This document shows positions 16,746 to 25,693 of a stretch of DNA of 64,000 bases, one piece after another (positions within the stretch are counted from its first letter, which is position 1; each line of letters starts with the position of its first letter). The notes under the pieces are model-generated. The model searched no databases, had not been told where the DNA came from, and saw only the letters and a list, made by a program, of their open reading frames with translations. Source of the DNA: JACVRW01 sp963746825 (GTDB taxonomy: Bacteria; Actinomycetota; Thermoleophilia; Solirubrobacterales; Thermoleophilaceae); assembly GCA_963746825.1 (NCBI GenBank), contig CAVVCU010000005.1, forward strand, positions 248,001 through 312,000, read 5' to 3'. The position numbers and the translations under genes were made by a program.

Positions 16746-18505
16746 AGCCCAGCGACCTCGCGCTCGGGGTCCTCGCGCGTGAGGAACACCTGGTCGGGAA
16801 GGCCCTTCTCGGCGATCTCGCGGTAGAGCTCGGAGCGCTCGAGGAGCTCGGTGTGGGGGCCGCGCGCGGCCACGCGCCCGTCCTCCAGCACCACGACCTC
16901 GTCGGCCAGGGAGATCGTGGACAGCCGGTGGGCGATCACGAACGTGGTGCGCCCCTCCATCACCTCGGAGAGCGCGGACTTGATGCGGCTCTCGGTGGTG
17001 GCATCGACGCTGGAGGTGGCGTCGTCGAGGATGAGGATGCGCGGCTCGGCCAGGAGCGCCCGGGCGATCGCCACGCGCTGGCGCTGGCCGCCGCTGAGGG
17101 TCAGGCCGCGCTCGCCCACCAGCGTGTCGAGGCCCTCCGGGAGATCGTCGATCAGCTCGCTGAGCCCGGCCCGCCCGGCCGCGGCTTCGACCTCGTCGTC
17201 GCCCGCCTCCGGTCGCGCGTAGGCGATGTTGTCGCGCAGGCTCGCGGAGAAGAGGAAGGCGTCGTCGGACACCACCGCCACCTCGCGGCGCAGCGAAGCC
17301 ACGTCCACGTCGCGCACGTCGACGCCGTCCACCAGCACGGCGCCGTGGGTCACGTCGTACAGACGCGGGATGAGCATCATCAGCGTCGTCTTCCCCGAGC
17401 CGGTCGGGCCGACCAGGGCGACCGTGCGGCCGGCTTCGACGGTCAGGTCGATGTCCGACAGGACGAGCCCTGCGTCCTCGTAGCCGAAGGCCACGTCGCG
17501 AAGCTCGACTCGGCCTCCGCCGGCGGGCAGCGGCGGGGCGTCCGGCGCGGAGGTGAGGCGCGGGTCGCGGTCGAGCAGCTCGAACACGCGCTGCCCGCTG
17601 GCCACCGCGCGCTGAGCCATCCCCAGAGCGATGCCCAGCATGCGCACCGGCGAGGTGAGCATGAGCACGTAGCCGTAGAAGGCCACGAAATCGCCGATCG
17701 AGATGTTTCCGTTGATGGCCTGGCGCCCGCCCACGAGCAGCAGCGCCGCCAGCCCGAGCTGGGGCAGGAAGCCGATGAAGGGGGTGTAGAAGGCGCGCAG
17801 GCGCGTGGACACCATCGACTGGTCGAACACCCGGCGCACCGTGTGCCGGAAGCGGCGCAGCTGGCGCGCCTCCTGCGCGAACGCCTTGACCACGCGCACG
17901 CCGCCGATGTTCTCCTCGGCCTCGGCGGTCAGCTCGGCGATTCGCTGCTGCACCTCCATCGAGGCCGGGCGGTTACGGCGGCCGTAGCGGAAGGCCAGCC
18001 AGACCACGAAGGGCATCGGCGCGAGCGCTACCGCCGCGAGCACCGGGTCCACCCAGATCATCACACCCGACGCGATCACGATCGTGATGGCCGCCTGGAG
18101 GATGAAGATCAGCCCGTACCCGAGGAAGAAGCGCACCGCCTGGAGGTCGACGGTCGCCCGCGACATCAGCTGCCCGGTCTGCTGCGAGTCGAAGAAGCCG
18201 AGCTCGAGCGAGTGGAGGTGCTGATACATGCGGTTGCGCAGGTCGTACTCGACGCCGAGCGACACCCGGCCCGCCACCAGGCGGCGAGCGACGGAGAAAA
18301 CCAGGCGCAGGACGCCGGCGGCCGTCACGGCGATCGCCAAGGGCCACAGGTCCGTGCCGCCGGTGCGGATCTCGTCGACGGTGCGACCCACGAGCAGCGG
18401 AATCAGGACGCCGGCACCCATCGCGGCGGCGGCCAGGAAGAACGAGATGCCGACGCCGACCCGGTACGGGCGCAGGAAGCCGAGCAGTCTCCAGAAGGTC
18501 TTCAC
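16742..18505 (-). CDS. ABC exporter half-transporter with degenerate ATPase site
   Basis: The 587-residue protein has an exporter membrane domain (about 1-315) and ATPase (about 335-575). It has Walker A VGPTGSGKTT (about 370) and signature LSGGQRQR (about 470). Walker B reads ILILDDATSS (about 493), with Asp where the catalytic Glu is expected. The Q-loop region reads VVSDDAFLFS, lacking the usual Gln. These are hallmarks of the degenerate-site partner in heterodimeric exporters of the TM287/288 type. The GTG start overlaps the end of the upstream SRPBCC gene, and its end overlaps the next half-transporter, giving a three-gene operon on the minus strand. Confidence 0.92.
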   Translation of the reverse strand: MKTFWRLLGFLRPYRVGVGISFFLAAAAMGAGVLIPLLVGRTVDEIRTGGTDLWPLAIAVTAAGVLRLVFSVARRLVAGRVSLGVEYDLRNRMYQHLHSLELGFFDSQQTGQLMSRATVDLQAVRFFLGYGLIFILQAAITIVIASGVMIWVDPVLAAVALAPMPFVVWLAFRYGRRNRPASMEVQQRIAELTAEAEENIGGVRVVKAFAQEARQLRRFRHTVRRVFDQSMVSTRLRAFYTPFIGFLPQLGLAALLLVGGRQAINGNISIGDFVAFYGYVLMLTSPVRMLGIALGMAQRAVASGQRVFELLDRDPRLTSAPDAPPLPAGGGRVELRDVAFGYEDAGLVLSDIDLTVEAGRTVALVGPTGSGKTTLMMLIPRLYDVTHGAVLVDGVDVRDVDVASLRREVAVVSDDAFLFSASLRDNIAYARPEAGDDEVEAAAGRAGLSELIDDLPEGLDTLVGERGLTLSGGQRQRVAIARALLAEPRILILDDATSSVDATTESRIKSALSEVMEGRTTFVIAHRLSTISLADEVVVLEDGRVAARGPHTELLERSELYREIAEKGLPDQVFLTREDPEREVAGL

Positions 18506-18954
18506 TCCCTCATTACTTTACTTACTGAAGCGTGGCGGAAGTCGAAGATGCGCTCGAGGTCTCGGCGCACGATCAGCTGGTGGGCCAGCTCGCCCAGAGG
18601 GCCCAGCGGAAGGGCGTAGCGCACCTCGTCGCGCACGCGCGTGCCCCCGTCAGCGGGCTCGAAGGTGTGTGTGTGGTGCCACAGCCGGTAGGGGCCCTTC
18701 AGCTGGACGTCCACGAAGCGCACACCGGGCTCCCAGGTCTCGATCCGGGTGAGCCAGCTCACCGGCACGCCGTGCAGCTTGAGCCGGTACTCGATCAGCG
18801 CTCCCACCCCCATCTCGATGGGCTGCGGCGTGACGATCCGAAACCCGAGCCACGCGGGCGTGATCCGCTCGAGGTTGCCCGCGTCGGCGTAGAACCCGAA
18901 CACCTCTTCGGGGCTCCCGGGCAGGACCTGTTCGCGAATGAGGGTGTGCTCCAC
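18502..18954 (-). CDS. SRPBCC-superfamily (START-like) ligand-binding protein
   Basis: The 150-residue protein starts from GTG 18954 (VEHTLIREQVLPGSPEEVFG). It has the SRPBCC pattern: PGSPEEVFGFYADAGNLERI at the start, ITPAWLGFRI, a central YRLKLHGVPVSWLTRIETWE strand region, FVDVQLKGPYRLWHHTHTFE and a long C-terminal helix (LIVRRDLERIFDFR). Such proteins form a hydrophobic cavity for lipids or polyketides. Reading further upstream gives Arg/Pro-rich sequence unlike the family, so the later GTG is chosen. It overlaps the ABC exporter gene by 4 bp, so a role in handling the exported compound is possible but unproven. Confidence 0.8.
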   Translation of the reverse strand: MEHTLIREQVLPGSPEEVFGFYADAGNLERITPAWLGFRIVTPQPIEMGVGALIEYRLKLHGVPVSWLTRIETWEPGVRFVDVQLKGPYRLWHHTHTFEPADGGTRVRDEVRYALPLGPLGELAHQLIVRRDLERIFDFRHASVSKVMRE

Positions 18955-19007
18955 TCGAGTGATACGAACGGCTGGGCCCGCGGGATGTCGGGCGGTACTG
19001 TGGTGAC

Positions 19008-19316
19008 GTGGCCGTCTACGTCGACGAGCCGCTCTGGGAGGCCCACGGGCGGAAGTGGTGCCACCTGGTGGCCGACACCACCCCGGAGCTACACGCGTTC
19101 GCCGCCCGGCTGGGCCTGCTCCGGCAGTGGTTTCAGTCGAAGCCGGGGCGACCATGGCACGACCACTACGACCTGCCCGAGGAGATACGGCCGCAGGCGG
19201 TCGCGTGCGGCGCCCACTCGCTCACCACCAGAGAGATGGGGGCGCTTCAGGTCAAGCGACGGCGGGCCGCCCGGACGCCGGTCGCTGCCGGCGTCCGGGG
19301 ACAGAGGCCCTCCTAA
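19008..19316 (+). CDS. DUF4031-domain protein
   Basis: The 102-residue cytosolic protein begins at GTG 19008. Its opening MAVYVDEPLWEAHGRKWCHL, followed by LHAFAARLGL and WHDHYDLPEEIRPQAVACGA, is the DUF4031 pattern, with conserved His and Trp residues. The role is unknown; the family is common in actinobacteria. It is divergent from the SRPBCC gene (53-bp gap) and its last 4 bp overlap the end of the convergent DUF3618 gene. Confidence 0.8.
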   Translation: MAVYVDEPLWEAHGRKWCHLVADTTPELHAFAARLGLLRQWFQSKPGRPWHDHYDLPEEIRPQAVACGAHSLTTREMGALQVKRRRAARTPVAAGVRGQRPS

Positions 19317-19828
19317 ACGGTTGAGCCCGTCTCCTCGCGGGTCTCCTGCGCCTTCTGCTGGGCGGTGTCCTTGAGCCCGTCGGCGTGTTCGCGCCCCGCT
19401 TCCTGAGCGGTGTCCTTGGCCGACTGGGCAGCCTGCTGCGCGACGTCCTTGCCCCGCTCCATCGCCTCCTGGCCGGTCTCCTTGACCCTGTCCTTGACCT
19501 GATCGGCCATGGGCCCGATCTTCTCGTCCTCGACCCGGGTCGAGGGAATGAGCATTCCGCCGATGAAGCCGATGGCGGCGGCCCCGATGGCCAGGCCGAG
19601 CGGGTTCTCCTGAGCCACGCCGGCGGCGCGCTTAGCTCCGTCCTTGACCTCGCCGGAGTCGGGCGTAGAGCCCGTGACCTTCGACTTGACGGTGTCCACG
19701 CGGCTCGAGACGGCCTCCTTGGCCCGCCCCGTCACGTCGGTCTTGTGGCCGAGCGCCTCGACGGTGTCGCCCATGCGCTCTCGTGTCTCTTCTATGTCCT
19801 GCCTGATTTCGCCTGGGTCTTGGCCCAT
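19313..19828 (-). CDS. DUF3618-containing LEA-like envelope protein
   Basis: The 171-residue protein has an N-terminal DUF3618 segment (DPGEIRQDIEETRERMGDTV, about 4-45), a single hydrophobic helix at about 92-112 (LGLAIGAAAIGFIGGMLIPS) and a long charged C-terminal helix. That helix carries repeated Ala/Gln/Lys motifs such as KDVAQQAAQSAKDTAQEAG, reminiscent of late-embryogenesis-abundant proteins. The ATG lies inside the 3' end of the upstream holin-like gene and has a strong AAGGAGG site. Together with the next two genes upstream it forms a cassette of small membrane-associated, coiled-coil proteins, possibly stress related. Confidence 0.78.
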   Translation of the reverse strand: MGQDPGEIRQDIEETRERMGDTVEALGHKTDVTGRAKEAVSSRVDTVKSKVTGSTPDSGEVKDGAKRAAGVAQENPLGLAIGAAAIGFIGGMLIPSTRVEDEKIGPMADQVKDRVKETGQEAMERGKDVAQQAAQSAKDTAQEAGREHADGLKDTAQQKAQETREETGSTV

Positions 19829-20211
19829 TCGACATCCTCCTTAGAACTTGCGATTGCTTGCTCGGGTACAGGCGGCCCCGCCTCTCGGACCTTGTTTCGT
19901 CCTTGGAGGGCGAGCACGCCCGCGATGACGGCGTACACGACAGCCACGATCAACGCCGCCAGCCATAGCGACAGCGGCGATTCGAGCGCCGCGATGATGC
20001 AGGTGGTCACGGCTGCGAAAGCGAAGATCGCGAAAAGCCCGGCTCCGCCGAACATCCCGGCGCCGGCACCAGCCTTCTTGCCCTTCTCGGTCAGCTCGGC
20101 CTTGGCCAGGTCGATTTCCTGCTTGACCAGCGTGGTCGTGTGATCGGAGAGCTGCTTGAGCAGGTCGCCGGTCGACTGGTCGCGTAGGTCGTCTTGATCT
20201 CGTGTGGTCAT
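19792..20211 (-). CDS. Actinobacterial holin-like superfamily III / DUF1469 membrane protein
   Basis: The 139-residue protein has an amphipathic N-terminal helix (STGDLLKQLSDHTTTLVKQE followed by IDLAKAELTEKG) and two membrane helices at about 54-76 and 82-105. This is the layout of PF07332-type 'phage holin family' proteins, which in actinobacterial chromosomes are housekeeping membrane proteins rather than lysis holins; no endolysin is nearby. Its C-terminal 37 bp overlap the DUF3618 gene. The function is unknown. Confidence 0.8.
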   Translation of the reverse strand: MTTRDQDDLRDQSTGDLLKQLSDHTTTLVKQEIDLAKAELTEKGKKAGAGAGMFGGAGLFAIFAFAAVTTCIIAALESPLSLWLAALIVAVVYAVIAGVLALQGRNKVREAGPPVPEQAIASSKEDVEWAKTQAKSGRT

Positions 20212-20214
20212 CGC

Positions 20215-20802
20215 CTAAACGCTGGGTTCGAGCTGATTCGGGCGGGTGTCGATGGTCTCCGTGGTGAAGCCGGGAGTCTCAACCCGCTCGGGCATGCCCG
20301 GGCTGCGAGTGGTGCCTCGGTTGGCGTAGTCGGCCTGCGAGGACTGGTAGCGCTGGGAGCTCGACGCCTTCAGCAGCCGTGAGGCCGCGAAGCCGAGCAG
20401 CAGGCCGCCGGCCGCGACGGCCCAGGGGTTGCGCCGCCCGAGATCTTCGACGTCGCGCAGGATCTTGTCGCCGTCGCTGTCCTCCAGGTATCCGCCCAGC
20501 CGTTCGGCTCTGTCGGCCGCCTGCTCGGCGTAGCGAGCCGGCGTGTCCTTGCCCTGCTTGCGCAGCTCGTCGGCCACCGAGCGCACGTCGTTTGCGTTCG
20601 ACTTGACCTGTCCGCCGACCTCGGTCGAGCGCTGGTCGACCTGATCGCGGACGCGACCGCGCGCCTGGCCGGCAGCGTCGCGCGCCTTGTCCTGTGCCTG
20701 TGAGGCCACCTCTTGGGCCTTCTGTTGTGCTTGTCCGGTGGAGCTGTCTCCAGTTCCCTCGGTGGATCCCGTTGGGGCGGTTGTCCCGACCGTTTCGGGC
20801 AT
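20215..20802 (-). CDS. LEA-like helical protein with C-terminal membrane segment
   Basis: The 195-residue protein starts at ATG 20802 with a near-ideal AAGGAGG ribosome site at 20810-20816. The first 115 residues are low-complexity helical repeats rich in Ala, Gln, Asp and Lys (for example QEVASQAQDKARDAAGQARG). A short hydrophobic helix at about 127-145 (NPWAVAAGGLLLGFAASRLL) follows, then a polar tail. The NPWAVAAGG-type helix resembles the C-terminal motif of ElaB/YqjD-like membrane-tethered proteins. It ends 3 bp before the holin-like gene, so the three genes are co-transcribed. Confidence 0.72.
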   Translation of the reverse strand: MPETVGTTAPTGSTEGTGDSSTGQAQQKAQEVASQAQDKARDAAGQARGRVRDQVDQRSTEVGGQVKSNANDVRSVADELRKQGKDTPARYAEQAADRAERLGGYLEDSDGDKILRDVEDLGRRNPWAVAAGGLLLGFAASRLLKASSSQRYQSSQADYANRGTTRSPGMPERVETPGFTTETIDTRPNQLEPSV

Positions 20803-20890
20803 GTAAATACCTCCTTGAAGCCTAGGTTGCTCGGGGCGGCTACCCAACCGGCGCACCCGGAAACTGAGCGCGCTTGTCCGTGACCGCCTT

Positions 20891-22169
20891 CTAAGCCGCG
20901 AAGCGCTCGGCCGCGCTGCCGGCCAGGGCGGTGATCTGAAGCATGAGAGCCCGGCCGGCGCGGACGACGACGTCGCGGTCGTCGGTGAGCGCGTAGCGAA
21001 AGCGCCGCTCGGAATCCGGGCCCCCGTCGCCCAGGTCGCTGGCTATGAGCGCGCGGGCGAAGTGGGGGGCGACCACGATCACGTTCCACTCGCCGAGCAG
21101 CCGGTGGTTGGAGGCAAACGAGGCTCCCCGGACTCCGGGCTCGGGCATCTCCGGGAGGCCGGCGCCCAGGGCGGCGACGAAGGCCGCGCCCTTGGCCAGG
21201 GCGGCGTAACGGCGCCGGGTGGCCGGTGTGAAGCGCTCGGCGGTCTGGAACGTCCCGAGCACGACGGCGGCGTCCTCGAGCCCTTGCGCGCGCTGCTCGA
21301 GCTCGATGCTGTGCCGCAGCAGCTCGTCCTTTCGCCCTTCGGCCATGGGCATCAGCGCCTCCACGATCTCGACCGGCGTCTCGTCGCGGATGGCGGGCTG
21401 CTTGCCGAGCAGGGGAGCGGCGGGTCGTGGAAGGGCCGGGTCATGCGCGTCGAGCGGTCCGGGACGCCCGAACCTCCAGCCCTGTCCCAGGGTGGCCCCG
21501 AGCGAAAGCGCCCGCTCCACGTGGGCATCGGTCTCCAGGCCCTCGGCCAACACGCGCGCGCCCGACGAGCGGGCGTACTCCCGGGCGGCCTTGCCCAGCC
21601 GAGCGGCCCGGTCGTCGATCGGCTTGGCGACCAGGTCCATGTCGAGCTTGACGACGTCGGGACGCACGAAGGGCAGCAGGGCGAGCGAGCGCCAGTCGGC
21701 GCCGAGGTCGTCGAGGGCGATTCCCCAGTCGCGGCCGCGCAGCTCCTCGGTGGCGCGCAGCATCTCGGCCGGCCGTTCCACGAGGCCGCGTTCGGTGAGC
21801 TCGTGCACCACCCTGAGCTCGTCCCTCGCGCGCTGCAGGAGCGGCGCGTGCGCGGCGGGACAGCGGCTCGCGAACACCTCGGGCTCCGCGTTGATGAACA
21901 GGGCGGCCGGCGGACGGAGCCCGCCCTCCATCGCCCCGGCGAAGGCGGCGGCGCGGCAGGCCCAGTCGAGCTCTTCGAGACGCCCCTCGCCACGGCCGGC
22001 AGCGAAGAGGGCGGCCGGGCTCTCCAGGGCCGACCCGCGCGGACCGCGCGCCAGCGCCTCGTAGCCGACCGTCTCGCCGGTCCGGAGATCGACGATCGGC
22101 TGATAGGCGCTTCGGATCTGCCCCGAGGCGATGACTTCCGCGAGATCGGATCGGACCGTGGGCCATCAT
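20891..22169 (-). CDS. EAL-domain c-di-GMP phosphodiesterase-like protein with DICT domain (apparent 5' frameshift)
   Basis: The frame ending at 20891 carries an EAL domain of about 240 residues followed by a DICT domain of about 150. EAL features are QIRSAYQPIVDLRTGETVGY, the YEALARGP signature, LFINAEP, LDDLGADWRSLALLPFVRPD, VVKLD, VLAEGLET and GQGWRFGRP, so catalysis looks possible. The DICT part contains VVLGTFQTAERFTPATRRRY. No ATG, GTG or TTG exists in this frame upstream of the EAL signature before a stop. The good ATGATG at 22164-22169 is in another frame. Removing one base from CCC near 22158-22160, or adding a third copy of the CCGAT repeat near 22148-22157, joins them. The first ATG in frame (21931) would lose the signature. 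Treat as frameshifted or mis-sequenced. Confidence 0.75.
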
Positions 22170-22210
22170 TTCTTTAGATCGGCAGTCACGGCGGGAGGCT
22201 TCAACCCGGC

Positions 22211-22230
22211 GCTCTCAGCCGGCTCTCAGC
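22211..22230 (+). promoter_or_regulatory. Tandem direct repeat upstream of the response regulator gene
   Basis: GCTCTCAGC occurs at 22211-22219 and again at 22222-22230, an 11-bp period, about one helical turn. Tandem repeats of this spacing are typical OmpR/PhoB-family binding sites. The site lies 24 bp before the ATG of the OmpR-type regulator gene, suggesting autoregulation. Confidence 0.55.
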
Positions 22231-22253
22231 TTGGCGTCCATCATTGGGTTGAG

Positions 22254-22930
<677 letters not shown>

Positions 22931-22934
<4 letters not shown>

Positions 22935-24271
22935 GCCGCCTGCCGATCCGCGTGCGCCTGACGGCTGCCTTCGCGCTCGCCATGGTGGTGGTGCTGGCGG
23001 CAGCCGGCCTGTTCGTCTATGTGCGCCTCGAGGACGACCTCGACGAGAGCATCGACGCGGGGTTGCAGACCCGGGCGGCTGCCGCGGCGTCGGGTGAGGT
23101 GGCCGCGGGAGCGCCGGACGACGGCGAGGAGGGATTCGCGCAACTGTTGAACCCCGCTGACGGAAGCGTCATCGACGCATCCGGCGGAGCACGAGAGCCG
23201 GTTCTGACCGCGGAGGAGCTCGCGCTGGCCGCTGCGGGCGGCGAGCGAACGGTGGAGCGCAGCGTGCCCGGCATCGAGGGCACGGCGCGCATTCTGTTCG
23301 GGCCCGCCGACCCACCAGAGGCCGGGTCCGTCATCGCCGTCGGCCAGTCGCTCGACGACCGCGACGAGACGCTGGCCGGCCTCGCGGCGTCGTTCGCGAT
23401 CGGAGGTCCGATCGCGGTCGCGCTGGCCTCGTTGCTCGGCTACGCCCTGGCCGCCGCGGGGCTGCGCCCGGTGGAGGCGATGCGCCGGCGCGCGGGCTCG
23501 ATCTCGCTCGAGGCGAAGAAGGAGGAGCGCCTGCCGCTGCCGCCGGCCCGCGACGAGATCAGGCGCCTGGCCGACACCCTCAACGAGATGCTCGACCGCC
23601 TGCACCGCTCGTTCGAGCGCGAGCGGCGCTTCGTGGCCGACGCCGGCCACGAGCTGCGCACCCCCTTGGCGGTGATCAAGGCGGAGCTGGAAGGCGCCCT
23701 GAGGGGAGGCCCGCACGATCCCCAGGTGCGTGAGGCCCTCGTGGCCGCACTGGAGGAGTGCGACGCGCTGGCGCAGCTGGCCGACGACCTGCTCGTGGTG
23801 GCTCGCAGCGGCGACGGGGACCTGGCGGTACGGCTCGAGAGCGTGTCGGCCGCGCAGCTCCTCAGCGGCACCGAGCGCCGCTTCGCCGACCGGGCGCGTG
23901 AACGCGGCCGCGCCATCCGCGTGGAGGCCGACGGCGACCTGCGCGTGGAGGCCGACGAGCTGCGCATCCGCCAGGCCCTCGGCAACCTCGTGGACAACGC
24001 CCTGCGCCACGGCGAGGGCGACGTCGTCCTGAGAGCCGAAGCGGAGGGGGAGGTCGTGGTGCTGCTGGTGAGCGACGCGGGGCCCGGCTTCCCTCCCGAG
24101 GTGGCCGGCCGCGCTTTCGAGCGCTTCGCACGAGGTGACCTGGCCCGCACCCGCGGCGGGACTGGTCTGGGCCTGGCCATCGTGCGCGCGATCGCCGAGG
24201 CCCACGGAGGCCGGGCCGAGATCGCCGGGGGCAGTGGCGGCACGACCGTTCAGATGGTTCTGCCCGCCTGA
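22931..24271 (+). CDS. Sensor histidine kinase, HAMP-type
   Basis: The 446-residue membrane kinase has TM1 at about 9-29, a short periplasmic loop of about 120 residues, TM2 at about 152-178, HAMP at about 180-232, the HisKA box FVADAGHELRTPLAVIKAEL (phospho-His near 243) and an HATPase domain (NLVDNALRHGEGD N-box, VSDAGPGFP G1, GGTGLGLAIVRAIAEAHGG G2). It starts at GTG overlapping the stop of the regulator gene, so the two form a cognate pair. The sensory loop shows no recognisable domain, so the signal is unknown. Confidence 0.92.
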
Positions 24272-24302
24272 ACTCCGCGGTCTACCATGGAGTACGAACG
24301 AA

Positions 24303-24770
24303 ATGGTCGAGATAGGCGTCGTGCTCGTGCTGATCGGAGCCGCCCTGCTGGTGGCTGAGGCACACCTTCCCGCCGGCTTCTTGGGAGCCGCCGGCGGAGC
24401 CTTTCTCGTCGCGGGCGCCGCGATGGCCATCTCGGGCGCGGGCGCCGCGCTGGGCGTGGTGCTTGCCGGCGTGATCGCGGCGATTGTGGTGACCGGGTTG
24501 TGGCTCGGGATCGCCACTCGCAAAGGGCTCGCCACCCGCCGGCTGCGAGCCGTCTCGGGGCGTGAGGCCCTGAGCGGGCGCACCGGAGTGGTACGCAGCT
24601 GGGCCGGTCCGAGCGGCCAGGTGTTCCTCGACGGCGCGCTATGGCGCGCCCGTCGCAGCCCATGCGACGAGGATGCCGAGCTGGGAGCGGGCGACTCCGT
24701 GGTGGTGGACCAGGTGAGCGGCCTGACGCTCGCGGTTCGGCGCGCTGAGGAATGGGAGGAACCCTGGTGA
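24303..24770 (+). CDS. NfeD-like membrane protein
   Basis: The 155-residue protein has two to three hydrophobic helices in residues about 3-75, including the family start IGVVLVLIGAALLVAEAHLP. A C-terminal OB-fold domain follows at about 85-150 (LSGRTGVVRSWAGPSGQVFL, AELGAGDSVVVDQVSGLTLA). NfeD proteins partner with stomatin/SPFH proteins, and the next gene encodes one with overlapping start. It is a short form lacking the ClpP-like serine protease domain. The start is ATG 24303. Confidence 0.87.
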   Translation: MVEIGVVLVLIGAALLVAEAHLPAGFLGAAGGAFLVAGAAMAISGAGAALGVVLAGVIAAIVVTGLWLGIATRKGLATRRLRAVSGREALSGRTGVVRSWAGPSGQVFLDGALWRARRSPCDEDAELGAGDSVVVDQVSGLTLAVRRAEEWEEPW

Positions 24771-25633
24771 TCACCGTGTTGCTTGCCGTTCTCGTGGTGG
24801 TCGTCGCCACAGTGGCGCTGCTCGGAGCAGCCTCGGTACGAGTGCTGCGCGAATACGAGCGCGGCGTCGTGTTCCGCCTGGGTCGCCTGATCAACCAGAA
24901 GGGGCCGGGGCTGACCCTGTTGATCCCGGCCGTCGATCGCATGGTGCGGGTGAGCCTGAGGACCGTCACGCTGCGCATCCCTCACCAGGAAGTGATCACT
25001 CGCGACAACGTGCCGGTCAAGGTGGCCGCCGTCGTGTACTTCCGCGTGATCGACCCCACGAAGTCGGTGGTCGAGGTGGAGGACCACGTGAACGCGACGC
25101 TGCAGATCGCTCAGACCACCCTGCGCTCGGTGCTCGGCAAGGCCGAGCTCGACACGCTTCTTTCCGAGCGCGAAAGCCTCAACGAGAGCCTGCAGCAGAT
25201 CATCGACGAGCACACCGAGCCGTGGGGGATCAAGGTCTCGGTGGTCGAGATCAAGGACGTCGAGATTCCCGATCGCATGCAGAGCGCGATCGCCCGCCAG
25301 GCTGAGGCCGAGCGCACCCGGCGAGCCAAGGTCATCAACTCCGAGGGCGAGTACCAGGCCGCGGCCAAGTTGGCGCAAGCGGCCGAGGTCATCGAGCCCA
25401 ACCCGGTCACGCTGCAGCTGCGCTACCTGCAGGCGCTCACGGAGATCAGCTCCAACGCGGGCTCGACGATCGTCTTTCCGCTGCCGATCGACATGTTGCG
25501 CCCACTGCTGGACTCGAGCACCGGCGACAGCTCGGCGACCGAGCGCGCCGCCCAGCAGCCTGCGCTCCCCGAGGCTGCCGGCGCCCCGAGGGCGCCTCAG
25601 GGCCTCGTCTCGAAGGCCGACCGCGAGGACTGA
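24767..25633 (+). CDS. Slipin/stomatin-like SPFH-domain membrane protein
   Basis: The 288-residue protein starts from GTG 24767, which has GGGAGGA just upstream and overlaps the NfeD stop. An ATG at 24752 is possible but would bury that site. An N-terminal membrane anchor (about 2-24) precedes the SPFH domain at about 30-215. Signatures are EYERGVVFRLGRL, GPGLTLLIPAVDRMVRVSLR, TRDNVPVKVAAVVYFRV, LRSVLGKAELDTLLSERESL and WGIKVSVVEIKDVEIPDRMQ. A coiled-coil-forming segment with AEAERTRRAKVINSEGEYQA follows. Such proteins form membrane microdomain cages with NfeD; the client is unknown. Confidence 0.92.
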   Translation: MITVLLAVLVVVVATVALLGAASVRVLREYERGVVFRLGRLINQKGPGLTLLIPAVDRMVRVSLRTVTLRIPHQEVITRDNVPVKVAAVVYFRVIDPTKSVVEVEDHVNATLQIAQTTLRSVLGKAELDTLLSERESLNESLQQIIDEHTEPWGIKVSVVEIKDVEIPDRMQSAIARQAEAERTRRAKVINSEGEYQAAAKLAQAAEVIEPNPVTLQLRYLQALTEISSNAGSTIVFPLPIDMLRPLLDSSTGDSSATERAAQQPALPEAAGAPRAPQGLVSKADRED

Positions 25634-25693
25634 CGCCGGTTTGCTTGTCCGCTCCCCGGTAATCGTGAGGGAAAGGACCTAACGGGGAGTGCC

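Noticed and set aside
15000..18505. Plus-strand frames of 350-590 codons across the ABC exporter genes
   Set aside because: They are antisense shadows; Walker, signature and switch motifs are on the minus strand.
19792..20211. Prophage holin
   Set aside because: No endolysin or phage structural genes are nearby. This protein type is a common chromosomal membrane protein in actinobacteria.
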